This document shows positions 6,940 through 11,339 of a stretch of DNA of 11,339 nucleotides, piece by piece. Location: assembly GCA_947627395.1 (NCBI GenBank), contig CANQVW010000042.1, forward strand, positions 1 through 11,339. The letters are read 5' to 3'. The position numbers were made by a program, and so were the translations under genes. Numbering within the stretch: the first letter of the stretch is position 1; each line of letters opens with the position of its first letter. Below the pieces are notes generated by a model. That model did no database searches. It had not been told where the DNA came from and saw nothing but the letters and a program-made list of their open reading frames with translations. Origin of the DNA: an uncultured Bacilli bacterium. Its GTDB lineage: Bacteria > Bacillota_I > Bacilli_A > ML615J-28 > CAG-698.

Positions 6940-8010
6940 ATGGATAAAAAATTACAATTGTTAAAAGAGTTGAGTGAATTAAATGGAATTGCTGGCCATG
7001 AAGTAGAGGTCAAACATTTCATGGAAAAAGAGTTTTTAAAATCTGTATCCAAAGATTATATTTTTTATGATGGATTGGGCTCCGTCATTGCTAAAGTTGG
7101 TGAAACAGGTCCTAAAATTATGATTGCTGGACATATGGATGAAGTTGGAATGATTGTAACAAAAATCACAGATGAAGGTTTCCTAAAATTTCAAACCATA
7201 GGTGGATGGTGGAGCCAAGTTATGTTGGCTCAACAGTTCAATGTAACTGCAAGTAATGGAAAAGTTTATCGTGCTATAATGGGTTCCAAACCACCTCACA
7301 TTTTAACGGCGGAAGAAAGAAAAGTTCCAGCAGATATCGATCAAATGTATTTAGATTTAGGAGCAAGTAGCAAGAAAGAAGTGGAAGACTTAGGTATTTG
7401 TATTGGAGATATGGTTACTCCTGCAATTGAATTTCATGAAATGGCTAATGGTGACTTCTTACTTGGAAAAGCATGGGATGATCGTATTGGTTGTGCTGTT
7501 GTCTTAGGCGTCTTAGAAGAATTAAAGAAAGTTCATCATGATAATGTTGTATATTGTGCAGGAACCGTCCAAGAAGAAGTTGGTTTGCGTGGAGCAAAAA
7601 CTGCAGCTAATTTAGTTCAACCGGATATTGCTATTTCATTAGATGTTTCCATCGCAAAAGATGTTCCAGGAACAGATGGTTCTATTAAAATGGGTAAAGG
7701 TCCAGATATTTTGATTTATGATGGATCTTTGGTAGGGCATGTTGGCTTGAGAAAAGTGTTTGTTGAAACAGCTGAAGAGGAAAAAATCCCTTACCAATTA
7801 GACTATCTTAAATCAGGTGGAACAGATGCAGGTTCTATGCATTTAGCTCATCATGGAGCACCATCCATTGCCCTATGCATTGCAAGTCGTTACATTCATT
7901 CACACACTTCCATGATTTCCAAAGCAGATTATGAAAATTGTGTTAAATTAATAGTAAAAGTCATTGAAAAATTAAATCAAGAAAAAGTTAATGAAATCAC
8001 ATATTGTTAA
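6940..8010 (+). CDS. M42 family metallo-aminopeptidase (glutamyl aminopeptidase / FrvX-like)
   Basis: Cytosolic di-metal aminopeptidase of the PepA/YsdC/FrvX (M42, TET) type, which trims N-terminal residues from peptides in large dodecameric particles. All ligand and catalytic motifs are present in the 356-residue product: AGHMDEVG (H65 and catalytic D67), WDD (bridging aspartate at 180-181), QEEVGLRGA (catalytic E212 and metal ligand E213), SLDV (D235) and the C-terminal RYIHS (H320). GGTDAGSMH (293-301) is the usual substrate-side loop. Length is normal for the family. The ATG has AGGAGG at 6930-6935, overlapping the stop codon of the upstream membrane protein, with 4-nt spacing. It is the last gene of the argS unit and is followed by a strong terminator. 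Exact residue preference (acidic versus broad) cannot be read from sequence alone. Confidence 0.95.
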   Translation: MDKKLQLLKELSELNGIAGHEVEVKHFMEKEFLKSVSKDYIFYDGLGSVIAKVGETGPKIMIAGHMDEVGMIVTKITDEGFLKFQTIGGWWSQVMLAQQFNVTASNGKVYRAIMGSKPPHILTAEERKVPADIDQMYLDLGASSKKEVEDLGICIGDMVTPAIEFHEMANGDFLLGKAWDDRIGCAVVLGVLEELKKVHHDNVVYCAGTVQEEVGLRGAKTAANLVQPDIAISLDVSIAKDVPGTDGSIKMGKGPDILIYDGSLVGHVGLRKVFVETAEEEKIPYQLDYLKSGGTDAGSMHLAHHGAPSIALCIASRYIHSHTSMISKADYENCVKLIVKVIEKLNQEKVNEITYC

Positions 8011-8034
8011 AAACTTTACTAATGAGAATAGACT

Positions 8035-8072
8035 AAAAAAGGGTGAATTCTATATGAAATCACTCTTTTTTT
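8035..8072 (+). terminator. Intrinsic terminator of the argS operon, probably bidirectional
   Basis: AAAAAAGGGTGA (8035-8046) pairs with TCACTCTTTTTT (8060-8071), including one G-U pair, around a 13-nt loop, followed by T residues to 8072. The A run on the 5' side supplies a T run for the minus strand, so it could equally end transcription of the decayed minus-strand gene at 8094-8580. Confidence 0.85.
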
Positions 8073-8093
8073 GAGTCATCTAAGCTATTTTTT

Positions 8094-8580
8094 TTATCTT
8101 TTAAAATTAAAATAACCATTATTATTTAATAAATGAATGAATAATATGTCTTTATATTTCATCAAAGTATCATCAATATTAAAGAATTGACGTAATTTAA
8201 AACTTTGAAATACATTAGTGCACTTATTTAATTTTAATTGATTGGTATCGTGATTTCTTATTTCTAATGGTATTTAATATATGTTTGCGTCATGAAGATA
8301 GAAGATCATAAACATTGTAGTTTTAAAATCTAAAATAGCAAAGATATAAAGATTATCAGTCAAAGATTGATTTATATGTTTTTCATTAAAACATAAAACT
8401 TCTAGAAACACTTTCAAAAGTAGAATTTGATTGTTTTAACTAGTTCATAAATAAGAAATACACTAGGACATTTAACTACAAACAGAAATAGAAGGAATAA
8501 AAAATTATCAATAGGATTTTTGAAGCTGTGGAAAAATCAGTAAAATTTTTAACAGCACCTAAAAGGATACATTCTTTCAT
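8094..8580 (-). pseudogene. Decayed gene of unknown function, probably a small membrane protein
   Basis: No intact gene occupies 8011-8705, but the minus strand keeps three overlapping open pieces in different frames that read in order like one broken protein. Piece 1 runs from an ATG at 8580 to a TAG at 8476-8478 (34 codons, beginning MKECILLGAVKNF). Piece 2, 8536-8417, is 40 open codons, strongly hydrophobic with two helix-like runs (FLFLLFLFVV and VFLIYELV). Piece 3, 8435 down to the TAA at 8094-8096, is 113 codons broken only by a TAA at 8274-8276 and ends DTLMKYKDILFIHLLNNN then GYFNFKR. In DNA this AT-rich, about one codon in twelve should be a stop by chance, so these runs are unlikely to be accidental. 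Topology and the tail vaguely recall YcxB-like proteins, but I cannot confirm this. Two frameshifts and one nonsense codon imply it is dead. Confidence 0.5.
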
Positions 8581-8606
8581 AGGAAGGATATGAAATGTCC
8601 TTTTTT
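8561..8606 (+). terminator. Orphan hairpin with T run, terminator-like
   Basis: AAAAGG (8561-8566) and ACA (8569-8571) pair with TGT-CCTTTT (8596-8604), and TTTCATA (8575-8581) pairs with TATGAAA (8589-8595) around a 7-nt loop; T residues run to 8606. It has the form of a plus-strand intrinsic terminator, yet no plus-strand gene precedes it after the M42 terminator more than 480 bp upstream. It may catch read-through before the yggS promoter, or end an unseen small RNA. Confidence 0.5.
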
Positions 8607-8645
8607 CTTTTCGAAAACTTCCCTGAATAAAAAAACAATACGATA

Positions 8646-8674
8646 TTGCTTTTTCTTAAAAAATGTTGTATAAT
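8646..8674 (+). promoter_or_regulatory. Sigma-A promoter of the yggS-sepF-yggT-ylmH-ileS unit
   Basis: TTGCTT (8646-8651), a 17-nt spacer and a perfect TATAAT (8669-8674) form a good promoter. Transcription would start near 8681, leaving a leader of about 37 nt before the ATG at 8718. No internal terminator is seen from here to the end of the window. Confidence 0.8.
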
Positions 8675-8717
8675 TTATTAATGCAAAGTAATAAAATGAA
8701 GAATTATGGTGAAGAAA

Positions 8718-9365
8718 ATGAGTATTAAAGAAAAAGTATTAGAAGTAAAAAAATCTTTAGAAGGATATGATAATGTAAGAATCGTCGCTGCAACGAAATA
8801 TTTAGATGTTGCTCAAACAAGAGAACTTGTCGAGGCGGGAATTCATGAATTAGGTGAAAATCGTACGGACATGTTCCTTGAAAAATATGAAGCATTAAAG
8901 GATTTAGATATTCGTTGGCATTTTTTTGGAGTTGTTCAGTCTAGAAAAGTCAAAGACATTGCCAATAAAATTGTTTGTCTGCATTCATTAGATAAACTTT
9001 CCCTAGCAATGGAATTTGAAAAAAGATTAGAAAATACGTTAGATTGTTTTGTCCAAATTAATATATCAGAAGAACCCAATAAACAAGGTATTCCAATTAC
9101 TAGAGTAAAACCTTTTATCAAGAGCTTATCAAAATGTAAGAAGATACGTGTTATCGGATTAATGTGTATTGCCAAATTAACTTGTGATACAGAAATCTTA
9201 GAAAAATCCTTTGAAAAGATGAAAAAAGCAAAAGAAGAAATTGAAGCAATGAATTTAGATTATGCACCATGTCATGAACTTTCTATGGGAATGAGTAATG
9301 ATTACCTAATTGCTGTAAAATATGGTGCAACCTATGTTCGACTAGGAAGAATATTTTTACATTAA
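8718..9365 (+). CDS. YggS-type pyridoxal phosphate homeostasis protein (YlmE)
   Basis: Single-domain PLP-binding protein with an alanine-racemase-like fold III barrel; family members buffer PLP and affect amino- and keto-acid pools, with no known enzymatic turnover. The product is 215 residues. The PLP lysine is K27 in AATKYLD; GENR (47-50), HFFGVVQSRK (68-77, usually HFIGxLQxNK) and the phosphate-binding end SMGMSNDY (189-196) with GATYVRLGR are present. I prefer the ATG at 8718 because GGTGA at 8708-8712 is a suitably spaced Shine-Dalgarno; the ATG at 8706 would add MVKK and has poorer support. In Bacillus the orthologue is ylmE in the ylm cluster, and it is in the same position here, first in the operon and 10 bp before sepF. 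The family call is secure; some motif residues deviate from consensus. Confidence 0.93.
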   Translation: MSIKEKVLEVKKSLEGYDNVRIVAATKYLDVAQTRELVEAGIHELGENRTDMFLEKYEALKDLDIRWHFFGVVQSRKVKDIANKIVCLHSLDKLSLAMEFEKRLENTLDCFVQINISEEPNKQGIPITRVKPFIKSLSKCKKIRVIGLMCIAKLTCDTEILEKSFEKMKKAKEEIEAMNLDYAPCHELSMGMSNDYLIAVKYGATYVRLGRIFLH

Positions 9366-9375
9366 GGAGTAATAT

Positions 9376-9720
9376 ATGGGAATCTTTTCTAAAAAAAATA
9401 AAAAGAATCAGCCGACGGATTTTAATCGTGGTAAGGGTTTAATGACATCATTTGATAAAATGGTCTATTTTGTGATGGAAGAAAGATCTAACGAAGAAAT
9501 GTTTCGTCTTTGTGACACTATATTAGCAAGTAAACCCGTACTCGCAAACTTTGATAAATTGACAGCTGAAGATTGTAACTATATGCTTGCTTTTATTTCA
9601 GGTGTGATTTATACTTGTGATGGAGAAACCATTCGCTTAGGAGATCGTTTATTTTTATTTGCTCGTAAAGAAGAATATGAAGATGGCTCATTACGTCAAT
9701 ATGTGGAGGATATTCAATAA
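9376..9720 (+). CDS. sepF: Cell division protein SepF
   Basis: Cytoplasmic membrane-associated division protein that binds the C-terminal tail of FtsZ, forms rings and helps tether the Z ring. The 114-residue product is shorter than the roughly 150 of Bacillus because the linker after the N-terminus is compressed. The short N-terminal segment MGIFSKKNKK is the expected membrane-binding end. The SepF (DUF552) core occupies about 48-100, with KPVLANFDKL, a helix DCNYMLAFISG and the closing ETIRLGDRLFLFA, which matches the family pattern of a dimer-forming fold ending in GxxxFLF. An ideal AAGGAG (9364-9369), overlapping the yggS stop codon, sets the start. The stop codon overlaps the yggT start by one base, so the genes are translationally coupled. 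Position in the ylm cluster supports the call independently. Confidence 0.9.
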   Translation: MGIFSKKNKKNQPTDFNRGKGLMTSFDKMVYFVMEERSNEEMFRLCDTILASKPVLANFDKLTAEDCNYMLAFISGVIYTCDGETIRLGDRLFLFARKEEYEDGSLRQYVEDIQ

Positions 9721-9983
9721 TGAGTTTATTCATTTTTGTTTTGTATATTCTATTTCAAATCTATTCAGGATTAATTTTCTTAGATATTTTGTTTTCATGG
9801 ATTCCTAATATCTATAATTTTCGGATATGTCGATGGATTCATACCATCGCAGGATGGTATATGGAACCTTTCCATGGAATCATAACCATCTCTATTCTTG
9901 ATTTTACACCGATTCTAGGAATATTCTTGTATGAAGGGATTGTGGAAGGCGCTTTTTTGCTTTTAGAATCCATTTATGCTTGA
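9720..9983 (+). CDS. YggT-family membrane protein (YlmG)
   Basis: Small integral membrane protein of 87 residues with two hydrophobic segments (about 1-26 and 64-85), the normal size and shape for YggT/YlmG. The conserved features are LDILFSWIP (21-29) after the first helix and the WYMEPFHGII...LDFTPILGI stretch (46-69), corresponding to the family's P-x-h-x-P and D-x-(S/T)-P-I-L signatures. Biochemical function is not firmly known; orthologues in Bacillus and chloroplasts are linked to division-site or nucleoid organisation. It overlaps sepF by 1 bp at its start, with GGAGG (9705-9709) inside sepF. It overlaps ylmH by 8 bp at its end, so the three are co-translated. Confidence 0.87.
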   Translation: MSLFIFVLYILFQIYSGLIFLDILFSWIPNIYNFRICRWIHTIAGWYMEPFHGIITISILDFTPILGIFLYEGIVEGAFLLLESIYA

Positions 9984-10677
9984 AACTATTTTAAAAGATA
10001 TTAAAAAAGGGAATTATTTAACAAAGTTTTTAACATTAGAAGAACAAAAACAACTAAAAGAGATGCATCTTTTTCTTTCTTTTTCTTGTGAGCAGTTAGA
10101 AAGAAAGAGAGCTTATATTGCTTCTAATGATGAAAGAACAATCCATGATTATCATATCTCTTTATATCGAATTGATTATTCTAAAAAATATTATACCCTA
10201 AATCATCGAGACGTCTTAGGTGCTCTCATGTCATTAGGAATTACAAGAGAAAGCATAGGAGATATTCTTTGCTTAGATAATCAAGAAATTTATATTATTG
10301 TTGCAAGCGAAATTGAAAAATATATTTCTCTTAATTTAACAACCATTAAAAATGCTATGGTTTCTTTAGAAAAGTGTTCATTAGAATTATTAAATCAACT
10401 CCAGGTAACCAATGAAATTGAAGATGAAATGATTGTATCTAGTTTAAGATTAGATGTTATCGTAAGTGAATGTATGCATTTATCTAGAGAAAAAGCAAAA
10501 CAATATATTGTAATGAAAAATGTTAAAGTGAATGGAATGATAGAAACTCGTCCAGATCGAAATATTGAAATGGATGATTTACTTTCTATTCATCGTTATG
10601 GACGACTTGTTTTAAAAGAAGTTGTCAAAAAAACCAAAAAAGATAAGTATGTGATTCGTGTGACTCACACAAAGTAG
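9976..10677 (+). CDS. S4-domain RNA-binding protein YlmH
   Basis: Cytosolic RNA-binding protein of 233 residues, somewhat short for YlmH (about 255). The N-terminal part has the family's FLTLEEQ start and the ERKRA motif (42-46). The C-terminal S4 domain, about 157-205, shows RLDVIVSE, SREKAKQYI and KVNGMIETRPDRNIEMDDLLSI, the classic S4 layout with an RNA-binding helix pair and a DxxS/I strand. It ends in a lysine-rich tail. In Bacillus, YlmH has recently been connected to rescue of stalled large ribosomal subunits alongside RqcH/RqcP; transfer of that role here is inference. No clear Shine-Dalgarno precedes the ATG, which overlaps the end of yggT (ATGCTTGA), so translation is likely coupled. 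ileS follows 10 bp later. Confidence 0.88.
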   Translation: MLETILKDIKKGNYLTKFLTLEEQKQLKEMHLFLSFSCEQLERKRAYIASNDERTIHDYHISLYRIDYSKKYYTLNHRDVLGALMSLGITRESIGDILCLDNQEIYIIVASEIEKYISLNLTTIKNAMVSLEKCSLELLNQLQVTNEIEDEMIVSSLRLDVIVSECMHLSREKAKQYIVMKNVKVNGMIETRPDRNIEMDDLLSIHRYGRLVLKEVVKKTKKDKYVIRVTHTK

Positions 10678-10687
10678 GAGTGAAAAA

Positions 10688-11339
10688 ATGGCAAAAGATT
10701 ATAAAAACACATTGCTCATGATGAATACAGAGTTCAGTATGAAAGCAAATCTTCCTTTGAAAGAACCAGATATCTTAAGAAAATGGGAAGAAATGGACTT
10801 ATATGAAAAAGTGTTAGAAAAAAATAGAGATCATACCCCTTTCGTTTTACATGATGGACCTCCATATGCTAATGGAAGTATTCATGTTGGACATGCAATG
10901 AATAAAGTCTTAAAAGATTTTGTCATTCGTTATAAAACGATGTCGGGATATTATTCTCCATATATTCCCGGATGGGATACGCATGGTTTACCAATTGAAA
11001 CAGCTCTAGTTAAAAAGGAAAAAGTAAACCGCAAATCGATGGATGTTGCTGATTTTAGAGATTTATGTTACCAATATGCTTTAAAACAAGTATCCATTCA
11101 AAAAGAACAATTTAAACGTTTGGGCGTATTAGGAGATTGGAAGCACCCATATTTAACCTTAGATAAAGAATTTGAAGCTGAACAAATTAAAGTATTTGCG
11201 AAAATGGCAAAGGACGGCTACATTTATAAAGGGTTAAAACCTGTATATTGGTCTCCATCGAGTGAATCAGCTCTAGCAGAAGCTGAAATTGAATACTATG
11301 ATGTAAAAGCAACTACCATTTATTTAGCTTTCCATGTTG
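10688..11339 (+). CDS. ileS: Isoleucyl-tRNA synthetase, N-terminal part (runs off the window)
   Basis: Class I synthetase that charges tRNA-Ile; only the first 217 codons, of about 900-930 expected, are inside the window. The open frame begins at the ATG at 10688 with AGGAG (10676-10680) overlapping the ylmH stop codon and 7-nt spacing. Visible features are NTEFSMKANLP, typical of the bacterial N-terminus, the ATP-binding HDGPPYANGSIHVGH with the HIGH-type HVGH at 66-69, GWDTHGLPIE (95-104), and the beginning of the CP1 editing insert after the SPSSESALAEAE stretch (a family motif usually WSPSSxTALAEAE). No T-box leader is seen before it: expression appears to come from the upstream yggS promoter, although isoleucyl synthetases in many Bacillota have T-boxes. 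DivIVA, often the gene just before ileS in this cluster, is absent. Confidence 0.96.
   Translation, partial: MAKDYKNTLLMMNTEFSMKANLPLKEPDILRKWEEMDLYEKVLEKNRDHTPFVLHDGPPYANGSIHVGHAMNKVLKDFVIRYKTMSGYYSPYIPGWDTHGLPIETALVKKEKVNRKSMDVADFRDLCYQYALKQVSIQKEQFKRLGVLGDWKHPYLTLDKEFEAEQIKVFAKMAKDGYIYKGLKPVYWSPSSESALAEAEIEYYDVKATTIYLAFHV

Noticed and set aside
8630..8654. Hairpin CAATA-CGA-TATTG flanked by A and T runs as a terminator or operator
   Set aside because: The stem is only 5 bp and AT-rich, with a mismatch, and it overlaps the -35 region of a good promoter; too weak to call.
8936..9175. Minus-strand open frame opposite yggS
   Set aside because: It is a shadow of a clearly recognisable YggS coding sequence.
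1..11339. CRISPR arrays, tRNA or rRNA genes, insertion sequences, attachment sites
   Set aside because: No regularly spaced repeats, cloverleaf sequences, transposase motifs or terminal inverted repeats were found by eye; the gene content is chromosomal housekeeping.

Overview
The window is AT-rich bacterial chromosome with strong AGGAGG-type ribosome binding sites, short intergenic gaps and a ylm-type cluster (yggS-sepF-yggT-ylmH-ileS). This points to a low-GC Bacillota. The Erysipelotrichia or a related Bacilli lineage is a plausible guess from gene content and base composition, but no rRNA or other phylogenetic marker is present to settle it. TAA, TAG and TGA all end otherwise intact genes, so the standard code is in use.

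Layout. (1) 21-1914, plus strand: metK (S-adenosylmethionine synthetase) followed by an acyl-ACP thioesterase gene. (2) 1932-2864, minus strand: a YtqA/YhcC-type radical SAM protein, convergent with the previous unit; two terminators, one per strand, are packed into about 60 bp, one of them inside the coding sequence. (3) 2975-4216, plus strand: an AGCS-family sodium/amino-acid symporter, divergent from the radical SAM gene. (4) 4235-4497: a self-contained non-coding RNA gene with a near-consensus promoter, a long closing stem, 6S RNA-like sequence and structure, and an intrinsic terminator. (5) 4592-8010: argS, a six-helix DUF308-like membrane protein and an M42 aminopeptidase, tightly spaced and probably one operon; argS carries an in-frame TAG in the middle of its catalytic domain. 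(6) 8011-8705: no intact gene; it holds the M42 terminator, a decayed minus-strand gene readable across three frames, and an orphan plus-strand hairpin terminator. (7) 8718-11339: a promoter followed by yggS, sepF, yggT, ylmH and the start of ileS, the tail of the Gram-positive division cluster, here without divIVA between ylmH and ileS.

Most genes are housekeeping: SAM supply, SAM use by a radical enzyme, aminoacyl-tRNA synthesis, global RNA polymerase regulation by 6S RNA, and septum formation. I see no cassette that looks like an undescribed multi-gene system. The observations most worth checking are the amber codon in the apparently essential argS, the unannotated 6S-like RNA, the decayed gene, and a valine in the normally invariant DTYGG motif of MetK.
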